Shown one piece after another: positions 22,931 to 35,800 of a DNA stretch of 64,000 bases; positions within the stretch are counted from its first letter, which is position 1; every line of letters begins with the position of its first letter. Both the position numbers and the translations under genes were made by a program. This stretch comes from Buxus sempervirens (Eukaryota > Streptophyta > Magnoliopsida > Buxales > Buxaceae). Under the pieces are notes generated by a model. It made no database searches. It was not told where the DNA came from and saw nothing but the letters and a program-made list of their open reading frames with translations. Location: positions 42,108,602-42,172,601 of the forward strand of contig OX387185.1 in the NCBI GenBank assembly GCA_947561395.2. Reading direction: 5' to 3'.

Positions 22931-22972
22931 GGAAAATAACTTCCGCCAAAAAATGGTGGAAGTTATTTTCCT
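22931..22972. repeat. 18-bp hairpin near right end of Pack element
   Basis: GGAAAATAACTTCCGCCA and TGGTGGAAGTTATTTTCC pair with one mismatch around a short A-rich loop, just inside the right terminus of the Harbinger-like element. Confidence 0.85.
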
Positions 22973-23104
22973 CCGATTTTGAACGGTGGTGGAAAATATT
23001 TTTCCTTCTATTTTATTTTCCATTAAAACAAACAAACGGAAATCCTTAAATTCTGGAAAATATTTTTTTTCCCTCAATTTTCCGGTGAAACAAACACAGC
23101 CTGA

Positions 23105-23132
23105 GGGGGGGGGGGGGGGGGGGGGGGGGGGG
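23105..23132 (+). repeat. 28-bp poly-G tract
   Basis: An uninterrupted run of 28 G immediately after the TGA that flanks the Pack element. It could form G-quadruplexes. Such runs are also a frequent source of sequencing or assembly length error. Confidence 0.95.
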
Positions 23133-24447
23133 AATATTCTCCTTAGATTATGGTTGGTTTTTTTTTTCCAACTATTACCCTTCCCATCTAAAACAATCCC
23201 AAATTATAAACACCCACTACTCTTTTTACATTCGAATTTAAACCCCCACTTATATACTACGGTTAAGGGTGAGGATGTACAGTATACACGTGCCACGACT
23301 AGTTGTTGTTAAAGTCAAATGTTGTCATGTCGAGTTCACATGATTGTTAATATTTTCTCAAATGGATCCTACATGAAACAAGAAAAAACTCCTAACCATC
23401 ATATGTTGCACATGGCAGTACATGACCCAACAATAGTAATCAATCAATTTATCTATCGATATACTATATATAATGGGAATAGTCCCATTGGAAAGCGTGC
23501 CAAACAAAATGCACAACTTTCTAAATATGGCCCTTACACTATTGAGAAGATATATTAATAAAAAAGGTATAATGGTTGAACTGCCTCAGTTTTTTTTCAA
23601 AACTTGCAATTGGTTTGTAATTGTTTCTTCCCACATTCTCCCTTCTCCCTTCTCTCCTTACATATGTGTAGTACTGCACGTGTACCTTGCTAGTATATAT
23701 AATACGTCTAGTTCTGCACGTGTACCTTGCTAGTATATATAATGATAATACGCTCTTAGAAAGTGTGCCAACAACTATCCACTGACTTCTCTCAAAAGGC
23801 CCTTATAGGGTTAAAATAGTCAAAGCCCGGTCTATTCATTTAAAATCTTGACAATTCCCAGTGCTTCACGTTTACTCTCTAGTGCAGAGTAAAATAAATA
23901 ACAGTAAATTGACCATCGTTCCACTCCCGGTGGAAACGCGTCAAATTTTTCTTACGGTGACAAGGACTTACACTTGGAGGTATTATCACCACACCCTTTT
24001 TTTTTCCTCTTCCAAATTAATTTCTAATTTTATTGCACAAACACAAAAAGTAACAGCCAAAATTTCCCTGGCAATAGCTCTACCTCTTGAGAATCCGTCA
24101 CAAAGTCAACGCCCGCACTCGCCTTTACTCTTCTGCTGCCCGGCTTTGTCTTTTCCACTCATCTTCCCTCTCCGCGTGTTCTCTGTTTTGACGCTTCCGC
24201 ACCATCATCACCAAGTCACCAACAACACCAGTATCTGCCACTTAGATACATGCTAATATGCGCTGACCCTTTCGTCGTTTCTTCTCCACTTCTTTACACT
24301 CTTTTTGTATCTTTTAACGGATTCTAGACTACGCCTGTATCGTATTGTCTTTTTCTCTGACTTGCTTGACGCACAGGTTAAGGAAGGTAGTCAGGTTAGT
24401 AACCCTTTTCCCCTGTCAACGCTTTCGTCATCATTATTATTCTCTGC
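23133..24447. other. Intergenic 5' flank of Nudix gene
   Basis: AT-rich sequence between the Pack element and the Nudix hydrolase gene. It contains a 40-bp tandem duplication (about 23675-23745). A 131-codon ORF at 23861-24256 has no family resemblance and an unbalanced Ser/Pro/Leu/His make-up, and I do not consider it a gene. Proximal promoter elements of the Nudix gene should lie in the last few hundred bases. Confidence 0.7.
23675..23745 (+). repeat. 40-bp tandem duplication with a G-box in each copy
   Basis: GCACGTGTACCTTGCTAGTA followed by TATATAA occurs at 23676 and 23716. Each unit contains CACGTG, the core of bZIP/bHLH binding sites. It lies about 0.8 kb upstream of the Nudix start codon. 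Confidence 0.85.
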
Positions 24448-24455
24448 TATAAATA
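24448..24455 (+). promoter_or_regulatory. TATA box candidate for Nudix gene
   Basis: TATAAATA lies 74 bp upstream of the ATG at 24522, which would put transcription start near 24480 and give a 5' leader of about 40 nt. It is the best TATA match in the proximal flank. No transcript evidence is available here. Confidence 0.45.
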
Positions 24456-24521
24456 TTTGTTTTTTTTTGGAATGGAGAGGAGAGATCGCATCTGAGCTTC
24501 TCAGCCGAACAAGCAGCTTCA

Positions 24522-27500
24522 ATGGAGGATCTTCCGACTGGTTATCGTCCCAACGTTGGGATTTGTCTCGTGAACTCTGACGATAAGGTGCTTTTTTCTT
24601 CGTTTTTAACTATTTTTAGCTGACATTTCTTTCTCTCGTCTTTTTTCTTCTTTTTGATTCTTCTTTTTGCTGATAGTTTGCAGCCATTCAGCTTGATAAG
24701 GATGCATGTAACCCTAGAACTTTGATTCTTGATTTTTTTTTCCTTTATGTGTGGAATCATTTGGTTGTTCGTAAATTTGCTGTCAGAGATTTAGAAATTT
24801 AGTTCGTTGTCTCTGTTATTTGGATCTGATTCTATTTTGTCAGAAAGTTCTGAGAAGTAGTTTTGTTTGTTTTGACGGATGATGAAGTTGGTTGCATGAG
24901 AATTTGAGTTATTAATCGTGGAACAACTCTGCTCATCTTGGAGAATGAGTTTGAATTTGTAGAGTTGTCATGTTTTGATTTGATTTGTTGGAATTTTTAT
25001 TTTAACTTAAGAAAGTATGTCAAAGGCTGGTGGTGTAGGGTTTGTAAGGATTCTGAAGAAAAGATTGCTGTTTAAGCAATTAATTAGCATACTGTAAGTA
25101 GAACGGCCTGGATATAAAATTTCCAGTGATAGTGAATCCTTTCGGCGTTTCAGAAGCGGATTATAGATTCTTTTGTAGCATGGAACACATTATCATCTTA
25201 CCTACTGGTAGCTGTTAACTCACATATTATGAGTCTCTTTTCTGCTTGAGCTTTTTGAAATTTGAAAACATTCTCCATTCCAATCAATGCACCCGGTAGG
25301 CTCTAATTCTATTTCTTTACACACACATGCACGCATGTGCATGTGTTTAAAGAGAGAGAGAGAGAGAGAGAATATATTATTGAAGAATATTGTAGTTCAT
25401 GGAGGGGGGATATACTTGCTAAACTAAAGATGTCATCTCCAAAGATTGATTTTTCCTTTTCTATCTTCTACAGTTTTTTGTTGCATGGTTCTGGTGGATA
25501 AAATAGTAATTTATGTGGCTTTCCTGCAGATTTTTGTGGCGTCGAGATTGAATGTTCCTGGAGCATGGCAGATGCCTCAGGTATAAATGTTGTGATTCTC
25601 TTAAATGTAGCAGTCGCTTTATAAACCTTAAAGAAAATATGCTGCCTAGTGTGAGAACAATTTCAAGGTTTATTGATGGCACTTGATGCTTGGTTACGCG
25701 TCTGGGCAATCTGAGTTGTCCAGGAGCATCTGTACAATTGTGTATAATATGTGGTTAGCTATATTGTACATGCTATGTATAAATAAACTGTGATTGTGTC
25801 CATATATACTTTATATTTGTATAAATATATATTTCACACATATATATCCACATATAGACAGTAACTAAGCTCTAAGCATGCATACATCTAGGTTCCTCGG
25901 TGACTAGGCTGTTGGGTTTGGCTGGATTTATTGACAAATTTGCTTGAAAATTTTTCATTTTTGAAATGTCATTATAAACTTTTGGCAAGGTTAATGATTT
26001 AGATTTAGATTTAACTGGATATGTGCATTGTGAAGCTATTTCGGATTAAGTTCATTTTCATCTTGTTTGTTCAGCAATGGCATGAAAAAATGACTAGAGA
26101 ACAGCTCTTACTGAGCTATTTTGCATTATGAAGCTCTTTCCCAAGTATTCTAATTGTAATATGACTTTATCAAAAATTGCATAAAAAAAGGGCTAAAGTT
26201 GAATTCTTAATTTCCCCAGAGGAAAACATATATTATAACTGTGCTTTATTGGACTATTTGGATTTGCAAATGTAGGGAGGTATTGAAGATGGTGAAGAAC
26301 CAAAAGATGCTGCTGTCAGAGAACTACGGGAAGAAACTGGGGTAGTTTCTGCTGAAATTATTGCAGAGGTTAGTCCAGGAAAAAATGATTTTTTTACAGT
26401 GTTCTAATTCTCCTTTCCTTTGGCCCTTTTATGCTTACCTAAAATCCTGGCATGTGCACGCACACGCGCATCCCTCATTGCAAAAAGAAAAAGAAAAGGC
26501 TGCAAATTGTTGATTTGTCCAATTTCCTGCAATCATCTATCCCAACAAAGAAGAAAAGTGAAAATATAAGTATCTAGAATTCACCCAATGGAAGGCATTT
26601 ATTTCCTTCAGTCAATACTTTTAAGGTTTTTTCTGGGTAAGGGATGAAAGGCAATGATACCCTGATAGCTGTGTGTTTTCTAGATCATAAGTCGCATATG
26701 GGGGAAGTTGCTGGATACATGTGGTCTGCTGTTGGTACATATATGAACTATAAAACATTTTGCTTTCGATATTCTTCATTTACTTTCACTTCTGAAATAG
26801 TTAGATTAGTCAATGTTTTTTTTAGGTGACATGTTGGGATTAAACCTGTGTAAGAAATGGTTACAAACTCTATTTCAAATTATAGTGCAGACTACAGAGT
26901 GCAAAGACAACACTTGAAAAGTTTCTATTCAAGCATATCTTTGACAAATTCTTCTCATAGATCTCAAGAAGGAAGCATTTACAATGGTTAGAAGTGGTCT
27001 GTTGTCATTTTGAATCTATGTCTTAATGACGAGTAACTTTCATCGAAACAAGAATTATATGTCGTAATGATTAACTTACGGAAGCACTAAAACAGAAGCA
27101 CTAAACTTCAGAACAGCACAATTTTATGTTTTAACACTATATAATACATTAATGTTTTGTTGTTAACTTTAGACATTTAAAAAGTATGCTATAACAAAAT
27201 TCAGAGTAATTTTCACACTTACAATCATAATTGTATATCATCAGGTTCCCATTTGGTTGACCTATGAGTTCCCTCCTCCTGTGAAAGCTAAAGTAAACCG
27301 CTTGTGGGGTGGTGAATGGCATGGGCAAGCACAAAAGTGGTAAATTTTCAATTTTAGAAGCTTATCTTGTATTTCATAAGTGGTATATGTGCTCATCATC
27401 ACTCTCTTAGTTTCATGCTAACTATTTTTGGGGTGCACAAATCTTGTTATACCTTTTCATTGCTCACGACACCGTCATTTGAAAGTAGAAAAAAGTGGTC

Positions 27501-30500
27501 AAGGTATGGAAACTGAGACTGTGGTGGTAAAACAATGCTTTTACTTATTTTGGATGCTAGGGACTATGAGTGACAGCAGTGAGGGAGCCATAGGCTCAAA
27601 CTGGCATTCGTATAAAATGTATCTGGATAGTTGATATACATCAGAACTCCAGAAGAGTATAAAGTTTAAAAGAATTTGACTGAGAAATCCTTCTTGTGAT
27701 TCTTGTTGTACAAATAATTAGAGTCTCTCATGTTCAAAAAGAAATTCAGGGTTTGGCATCATCAAGGAGCATCTCTATTATATTTTGTCTAATAATGTTG
27801 GATGGGTTCTTCTAAAAGGATGAATTCTGTATTTTAGTGCATTAGATATCTTTACATTTTCTATTTCTTTACCTGTATGTGATTAGTTATGATATAATTT
27901 GGATCGTTCATGATAATTGGTACACGGTACAATTTATGACATGTAGATCAGTTCCAGAGCAATGTGGCATTTGAGGTTGGAAAAAAAAATGCTATTGAGT
28001 AACTGATTATTGGCAAGACAAAAAGGAAAAGCTAATTCAGGATGTTGTTATGCATCCCACATAATTCTTTAACTTGTCAGCATAAATTTTAAGGTGAATA
28101 TAGTAAGAGAAGAAACAGATAATATTTTGATGACAGGTCTTTGTCAAATCCCTCTCGGAAGAGTTGATTCCCACATACTCTCATAAACCGGAGATAATTT
28201 GACTGACGTGATGCAGTAATGAAGTTGGATGAGATGAGCTTTATGGGTTGTTTTAATGGAAGGTTATTTTCTTTCTTAATGTAGGTGTGAAGCTTATTTA
28301 GGGTAATTGTAGGAAAGTGGTTACTAGGAGTTACTTTTTACAATATTGGATGCTACTTGTAACTTTTGAGGAGGTTGCTTTGTTTGTTAGTCTCATAGAG
28401 CTGAAGTGTTCAGTAAGGGGAACTTCCTTCACAGAACCACCTTTTTATCTGAACGGGCTTATTTGACCAGAAATTGCCTATCCTCCTGCCAGGAAACCAA
28501 GAAGCATTCTTTTATCAATTCTTGTTAAAAGAAGCTTAATCAAGTTCTAGGTCATATGGTTTATGATGTAGTTGGCCTTAGGAAGGAATTCTTGACTAAG
28601 TTTCAAGATTTATGTTGGATTTTGTGCCAATAGAATTCAGTCTTGTGTTTCTCACATCAAGATTCCAGACAAATTGATTTAGTTGTGCCCGTTAACCTAT
28701 GGTTAGTACAGCTATTTAACTTGGGTAAAAAAATTATATGAGGTAAAAATACATTGAGGGATTAGCTTCTTATAACTCAATGGACATCTTAAACTTTTTA
28801 GTTTTTCTCTTAAATCTTTGTCGTTGGACAAATATGTGGCCCAATATGTAGTGGATAAGGATTCAGAAAAATGCTGAATAACTTCAAGATTGTTTTAAAC
28901 AAAATTTAGACTTGGAGCTTTGAATTTACTGATAAGAGCCTTGATTATCATGCTTCCTGCTTAGTGATAAGTTCTTCCAATTACTAGGAGTCCTCTGATG
29001 TACTTGTGCTATAAGTAATTTTGTTGGGTTAAACCAAGAGACACGATAATGATGAATTTAGGAATGTGTTTTATGTGGACCCAAAGAGATTTCACTAAGG
29101 TAATTTGTCTTCCCACTGATATTGGTGCATTTGATCCACCTAACCTTTTATGAAGTCCTTGAAAGGTCCCCTGCACATTGGCATACCGTAACAAGTATCA
29201 ACAGATAGTCCAATGTGATAGTTCTTTTTTCAGATATCTTGGGTATAGTTCTGAATAATGGCTTGGATCATGCAAAGTGTTTAAACTTAGAACCACTTTG
29301 AATGATGAGGAAGTTACTTTGAATCTTTCCTCTCCAAATCCATCCACTTTCACCTTTACCCATCAGGTAAACAATAGTCTTTTTGATTGCAATACTCTGC
29401 CACAGCCTAAAAAACACATGCCAATTTCATGAGGTTTTTAACCAAGTTATGTGAACAAACAGAAATTTTACATGGCCTTTCAAGGAACCGCTGAATATTT
29501 ATTGCTAGATCAATGTTCACATATATTTGAAGGATATTGATGAGATTCTTCTCAGAATATTTGGAGGACCATTTGCATGTGCGTGAGTGATCCAGCCACA
29601 GCAAGGTGGAGGTAAGGCTTCTAGGAAGATATGAATGCGATTAGAAGGGAATGGGATCTACTGTGGTGCCTCATAAGGGATTTCAATGTCATTAGGTTCT
29701 CTCATGAGAAAAGAGGGGGGCAGCGGGCTCATAAGAAGTATGAATGAATTTTCAGCTTTTTATGAATTAGTGGATTATACCCTATGGATGCTCAGTTTAC
29801 ATGGTCAAGAGCTTGCAAGAGTCACCAGTGTGTAGTAGGCTAGCCAAAACTCTATTCTCTGTCAAGTGGGATAATCATCTCTCCCATATTTACCAGTATA
29901 CCCTCACAAGAATGGTGCCTGACCACACGCTTATATTAGTGTCCTTGGAATCACAACCATGTTTAGGCCCTACTCCATTTTGTTTTGCAAATATGTGGTT
30001 CTTAGAACCTTCTTTTTAGGAATCCTTTCTCAAAAAGGTGGGATGCAAACAAGCAAAATAGCTCAGGGTGGGCAGGGTATTGTTTCTATGAGGATCAAGA
30101 ATGTTGAAATAACATCAGAAAATGGAATTAAGAGGTCTTTGGCTTGGTGCAGATGAAGAAAAAGGACGTAATGGAGGCAATAGCATCTTGACAATCTAGA
30201 AGAGAGTAGAAACCTTATACCAATGGAAAATAGCTTGAGGAGAGAAACAAAGGAGGAATTGGGAAGGTGCTCAAAATGGAAGAAGTAAATTGGTGGAAAA
30301 AATAAGAGCACTGTGGGTTAAGGTAGGGGATAGTAAGACAAATGTTTTACATAGATTAGCAACAAGGATGCGATTTGAAAAATGAAATAACAAGATTTGT
30401 AGTGAATGGGAATAAAAGATGGAAAGGATATTGAGAAATCCCTCAAAACCTTCTATGAGGATCTATGTAGATCAGAATAAAGTCTCCTCTGATTTGAGAG

Positions 30501-31722
30501 GTTGGCAATCACACGGTCCTTATGGTTGGAAAGAGAGTTTGTCCAGGATTAGATCAAGTGAGCAATATGGGCCATGGATGGAGATAATCTGGGCCTTGGT
30601 TGTTTTATTATGGCTTTCCTTCAAATGTGTTGTGAAAGAAGAAATCCCAGAGATTTTTAAAGAGTTCCACTGTCATGGGGTTGTCAGTAACGTAATTAAT
30701 GCCACCTTTCTGGTGTTGATCCAAAGATTAAGGGGGGCTATTTGCATCAAAACTTTATGCCAATTAGCCTCTATAAAGCTAATGTGCGCTCTCTCTCTCT
30801 CTTAAGGAGGTGATATAACCATTGATTGCACCTAATGAGAGTACATTCATGAAGGGTAGGCAAATCTAGGATAGCTTGCTAATAGCTAATGAGCATTTAG
30901 AGGAATGGAAGAAAGGGAAGTCAGGATTGGTTTCTAAATTTGATCTTGAGAAGGCATATGATGAGGTCCTTAATGCTTTTACTTGAAGGGGAACAAATCA
31001 TGCTTCAAACCATATTCCATGACAATTAAGAAGAAAAACAATGTATCCATAAGTCAATGTACGGCTTCGAGGGACCACTTGTATATTTGTACTCGGAATC
31101 CCTAACTAAAATTGATATTTAGAATGATTTGATGAAGGTGATCTTATTTGGATCTCATCTTGTAACCATAGTGATGACGTTGAAATTTGTATACTTAAAA
31201 GGATTCTTTTTTTTGTCTTCATGCATGTGCTTGCCAAGAAGGCATTCCATGTGGAGAACCCCCAACCAGATTGCTTTTGTTTGATCAGATGTATTTTAAT
31301 GACTTTATTACTGCTTATTTGAGCCTTGCAAAGGAATAATGGAAATGGGATTGATTTGTATGTTCTTCAACATCTTTCACATTCAAAATTTCAAATTACT
31401 ATGTAATGGCAGGTTTCTTATGCGATTAACAAGAGATGAAAGTGAGATCAACTTAGCAACTGGTGAGGCAGACCCTGAATTCTCAGAGTGGAAATGGGCA
31501 AGACCTGAAGAAGTCATTGAGCAGGTATGATGGCAAAAATAAAAAAATAAAAGGGAAAAAGGCTGTTTATTGTCTTCTGAAATGCTTAGAAGGACATGTG
31601 GGTTTATTGAAATGTAGGCTGTGGATTACAAGAGGCCAACATATGAGGAAGTTATGAGAACCTTCAGCCCATACTTCAGTGGAAATGGACCAGCAGCTAA
31701 ATGTAGATCAGCAAAATGGTGA
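24522..31722 (+). CDS. NUDT25: Nudix hydrolase, NUDX25 type (cytosolic diadenosine polyphosphate hydrolase family)
   Basis: Six exons: 24522-24587, 25530-25580, 26276-26368, 27245-27339, 31413-31524 and 31618-31722. All have GT-AG borders and phases join cleanly to 173 residues, matching the roughly 175 of Arabidopsis NUDX25. The start MEDLPTGYRPNVGICLVNSD and the end KCRSAKW are typical of this subfamily. The Nudix box (residues 40-62, GGIEDGEEPKDAAVRELREE then TGV) has all metal-binding glutamates (REL.EE) and begins exactly at exon 3. LWGGEWHGQAQKW, conserved in this subfamily, is also present. Arabidopsis NUDX25 hydrolyses diadenosine polyphosphates such as Ap4A and has no transit peptide, and none is seen here. 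Intron 4 is 4 kb and carries a LINE fragment. No defect is seen; the gene appears functional. Assignment to the NUDX25 rather than the plastid NUDX26/27 branch rests on the lack of a transit peptide. Confidence 0.95.
25350..25371 (+). repeat. (AG)n microsatellite, about 11 units
   Basis: Uninterrupted AG dinucleotides in intron 1 of the Nudix gene, just after a CA/CG/TG-rich stretch. Confidence 0.9.
29640..30990 (+). mobile_element. L1-type LINE fragment in Nudix intron 4
   Basis: The plus strand gives broken endonuclease C-terminal sequence (IRDFNVIRFSHEKRGG near 29680-29720, then a WSRACKSHQ-like run). Farther on it gives reverse-transcriptase N-terminal sequence (FKEFHCHGVVSNVINATF near 30655 and KFDLEKAYDEV near 30940-30970). 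It stops abruptly at about 30985 inside the RT domain. Many stops and frameshifts are present. It lies in the same orientation as the host gene and accounts for much of the 4-kb intron. Confidence 0.75.
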
Positions 31723-32820
31723 ACATGATGACGGTTAGTTTGGCAGCTCCATTGGTGGTTCCAACTCACCTCTCTTGTTAGGCATGAACTTGACTAATTT
31801 CTTCTGCTTCCTTCCTTTTGTTGGTTTTTTGCAGTTTTGTAAATAAAACTAGATTAGACTCATCAAACTCAAACATTTGTTAATAGGAATAAGACCATTG
31901 GGTTGCAAGCTGAGGTTATCTGGCTTTTTAGTGTTCTTTGTTGACAAGATGATTGCGCGTGCGCAAGCGAAGGAGGAGGCATTTAGTTATGCCGCGACAG
32001 CTTTAGTTCCCCACCATCTCCTCCTTATTTTCCTACGTTTGACGACATACATGAACAGTAGATTAGTTCCACTGATCCAAGGACAGCTTGAAACATGATC
32101 AATTAAAATATCAATTGATCAGCATATAAGCTACATAATTTCGTTTACTTTTAACGTTGAAAAGTTTTTTTATGCCCCACCTGTTAAAAATTTTTTATAT
32201 TAAGGGGCTAGTTAGTTTTCCTCTTCATTTAATGAAGAAGCAGTAGGTATAAATCTAAAACCTGTTTGAATGTCGTTATCAAGCTGTTTTGATTTGATAT
32301 ATTTTTTGAAATTAAAGTGAAATACCTTGGAGATATATCTATATATATATATAAACTACCCAATGGCTAATTAAGTTATTTTTCATGAATTATATGCGCA
32401 TTGATTACTTAGATAATGAACAAAATGGACCTATACCTTTATGAGAAAGTAGTCTTGTGAAAAAGATGTACAAACGGGTCATAAGAAAATTAACTTTCCA
32501 TTGAATTTGGTATTTTAGGTTTATAGGAAGATAGAGGCTTATCAGAAAGCAATTTTCCAAAATGGTTTCGTTCCTCTTAAAATGGAAGGAAAGCAATTGA
32601 AAAGAAAGATTTTCTACCTAACCAAATGCAGCGTTAAGGACTAAACACTTTGATTCAGAATAGATATTAGATAAATTTATACTTAACACCCCCTTGGATT
32701 TATGATAAAAAGTAGCAAGACCCTTTTATATTCGGAAAAAGTTATGGACCTCTCTTTATATTTGAACAAATGTTCATTTATCTTCCTTGCCAGTAAAATT
32801 TGGCCAAATTATGTTTAAGT
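31723..32820. other. 3' flank of Nudix gene, no feature recognised
   Basis: The sequence directly after the Nudix stop codon includes the probable 3' UTR. The rest is AT-rich, with an (AT)n stretch near 32337-32352, and contains no recognisable gene. It ends with ATGTTTAAGT (32811-32820), a probable target duplication of the LINE that follows. Confidence 0.7.
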
Positions 32821-32862
32821 GTTTTTTTTTTTTATAATAAGATAGCAACCTTTATATAATAA

Positions 32863-35800
32863 TCAGTTTGGATCTACAAAGGAGACTATTCTAGCAAAAG
32901 TCTTGCCCAGAAAGTCATCCAAATAAACATGGTTAATACATTCTGGTAGCTTTCCAACCCATAAACCAGAGAAATGTGAAATGGCAAAGTTGGCAATCGC
33001 ATCAACTAACATGTTTCTTTTCCCGAATACATGTTCAAACAAAACAACATGAAAGGAAGAGCATAAAGAGATGGCTTCCATTATCAGACCTTCAATCTTC
33101 CATGGAGGGGAGGTCTTCTTTCTTAAGCAGTCCATAATTAGTTTATTATTTCCTTCCAGAATCACCATGTTGTAGTTTAGGAAAGCAGCAAGTTGCAATC
33201 CTTCTACAAGCGCCTGTGCTTTTGCAGTCAAAGCATCTGAAATGCCAATGTAGTTTGCGACAACACCTAGAATTCTACCCTTGTCATTTCTAGCTACCAC
33301 TCCATACGCCGCTCTTCCTGGAAATCCCTTTGCTGCACCATCGACGTTGATCTTTATCCACTGGTTTCCTGGTCTTTGCCATCTGCAGAAGGTTTCTTCT
33401 TTCTTTTTAATGTTTGTTGGTAACTCGGCCTAGTACAATTTGTTAGAATCTTCCTGCAACACAGAAAAAACAGACATGCATAAGGGGATTGATAGCTTTA
33501 CATTTTCAAAGATTACCTTGTTTATCATTGTCCAGACCACCCAACACATATTAGCCCAAGCTGCAAGAAGGTGCTTCGCTGGAGAGTTTCTGTCTGAATC
33601 CATCTTCATGATATTGTTGAAGATCCATTCTTTACATTTCATGTTCTGATTTGCCTCCCACAAAAGACCTCCTATACATTCAAACCACATCATCCTCATG
33701 AAGTCACATTTAAGGAAAATGTGTGTGGTTGATTCTTGTTCTTTGTCACATAACACACAGTTTTCCAAAGGCACTCTGATTCTGCTCTGTAGAAGTTCAT
33801 TTGTGGATATACCTTCCTGAATGATTTTCCAAAGGAAAAGTCTAATCTTTTGTGGGCAAGGAATATGCCATATCTTCAACCACTTACTTGCTTCATTTTG
33901 AATGTCTGCCCCTTGAGATAACATTTTATAGGCTAAGGCAACTGTGAACTTCCCATTTGTTGTTCCTGACCACACTAACTTATCCCTATCAGATGTTTTG
34001 TTTATAGGGATTGTCTTTATCCTGTCCACAATTTGATCCGACCATATTTCCCTTAATCTTTGATGGTTCCAAACTCTGTCATGTTGGTTGATCAGTTTAG
34101 AAACCTTGTGATCCCATTGAATAAAATCATTCTCAATTTCCTCCCTTTTCAGATGATGAAACCAGCTCGTATTACTGATTTTTATGGACTCCCCATTTGC
34201 AATGACCCAACCCTTCCCTTGATTGATTATCTCTCTAGCTTGACAAATTTGCTTCTAAAGCCACGATGAACTTGTCTTTGGAGAGGCTTGCAGAAAATCA
34301 CTGTTTGAGAAATACTTTGCTTTAAATAGATTGATCCAAGGTTTCTTGTCATTACTCATCAAAGCCCAAGCAACTTTGAGAACATTGCAAAATTGAATTT
34401 TCTGCTATCCCTAATATTTAGACCACTACATCTTTTAGGCATGCAACTTTTTTCCCAACATAAGGTGTGGAGAGTTCTTCTTTATTGGGTTTATGCCAAA
34501 AAAAATTTTGGGCTTCTTTGTTAATATGATTAGTTATGGCAGTAGGCATTTTCAGGCACCCCCATGTAGTATTGGGAGGTACTCAACAGGGTAGCATTTA
34601 TAAGGGTAGCCCTCCCAGCCTGGGTCAAAAGTTTGGCTCTCCATCCAACCAGTCTTTTGTTGATCCTATCTAAAACATTCTGAAAAGTTTTTTATTTTAG
34701 GACCATTAACAAAGGTGGGAATCCCTAAATATTTACGTGGGTTCTTTGTTACCTTGATGCCGAAACTCCTCACCATATTGCCTTTTGCTTTTCCTTTCAT
34801 GTTAGGACTGAGAAATAACTCTGATTTATCATGATTGATCTTATGACCTGCAATTCTTACAAAAAAGATTAGTAATAGCCATAAAGTTTCTAGAGTTTAT
34901 CTCATTTGCCTTACCAAAAAGCAACAAATCATCAGCATAAAGGTGACTTATGTGATCAGCAATTCTGTTTGCCTTAATGCCATGGATGATATTATCATTT
35001 TCGGCTTTCATCAAGGTGGCAGAAAGCACATGTTGGGTGATAATGAAAATGTAAGGATACAAAGGGTCTCCCTGTCTGATTCCGCTAGAAGGGTAGATCA
35101 TGCCACAATCATGATACTATAAGTGACAATGCTAATACAAGACATGATTAAATCAACAAAACTTTGACAGAAACCATAAGCATGCATAGTTCTGTTGATA
35201 AAATTCCAATCCAATCTATCATATGCTTTGGCAAGGTCTAACTTAACAACAAATAGCCCCTGTTTAGACTTCTTTTTGTTCTTGATGGTGTGAAAATTTT
35301 CTTGAGCTGTCAGAATGTTCTCATGTATCATACGGCCTGGCACAAATGCACTCTGGTAGGGGGAGATAATCTTGGGGAGCCAAATTCTCATTCTATTGAC
35401 AATCAGCATAGATATGATTTGGTAGCAAAAATTACGTAGGCTTATGGGTCTAAACTCATGAAGCTTATTAGGATTTTCAGTTTTTGGAATTAGCACCATA
35501 TAAGTATGGTTAACTATATTTTCAACCTTGCCATTCCGAAAAAAAATCCTTAACAAAATTACAGACATCCCACTTAATGGTTTCCCAATAAGTCTGGTAA
35601 AAAATCCCTTGGAACCCATCAGGGCCAGGACTCTTCAATGGCCCCATGCCTTTAACAGCAGCCCATATTTCTTCCTTAGAAACCTCCCTAGTAAGCAGTT
35701 GGTTCTCAGTCTCACTAATGATAGGGCTAATGTGGTTCAGAATAGAGAAATCACGATCTTTGTATTAGCTATAAACACCCCACCAAAATAATCAATAAAA

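Larger units (their letters stand above)
21923..23101. mobile_element. Harbinger-like Pack element carrying an NRPD2/NRPE2 exon
   Basis: The left end GGCTCTGTTTGTTTCGACGG and the reversed right end GGCTGTGTTTGTTTCACCGG match at 22 of the first 25 bases. Flanks are TAA (21920-21922) and TGA (23102-23104), compatible with a 3-bp TAA/TTA-type target duplication with one change, as in PIF/Harbinger (Tourist) elements. Subterminal zones are rich in GGAAAATATT. The interior (about 22207-22880) is a captured piece of a host gene: coding exon 1, a short 5' UTR intron and upstream sequence of a Pol IV/V second-largest subunit gene. No transposase is present, so it is a non-autonomous gene-carrying element. 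Confidence 0.75.

Noticed and set aside
22623..22949. 108-codon minus-strand ORF in the Pack element
   Set aside because: It covers the captured 5' leader, its intron and the terminal hairpin. No protein family is visible.
23861..24256. 131-codon plus-strand ORF upstream of the Nudix gene
   Set aside because: Low-complexity Ser/Pro/Leu/His composition, no family motif, and it lies in the proximal promoter region. Probably chance.
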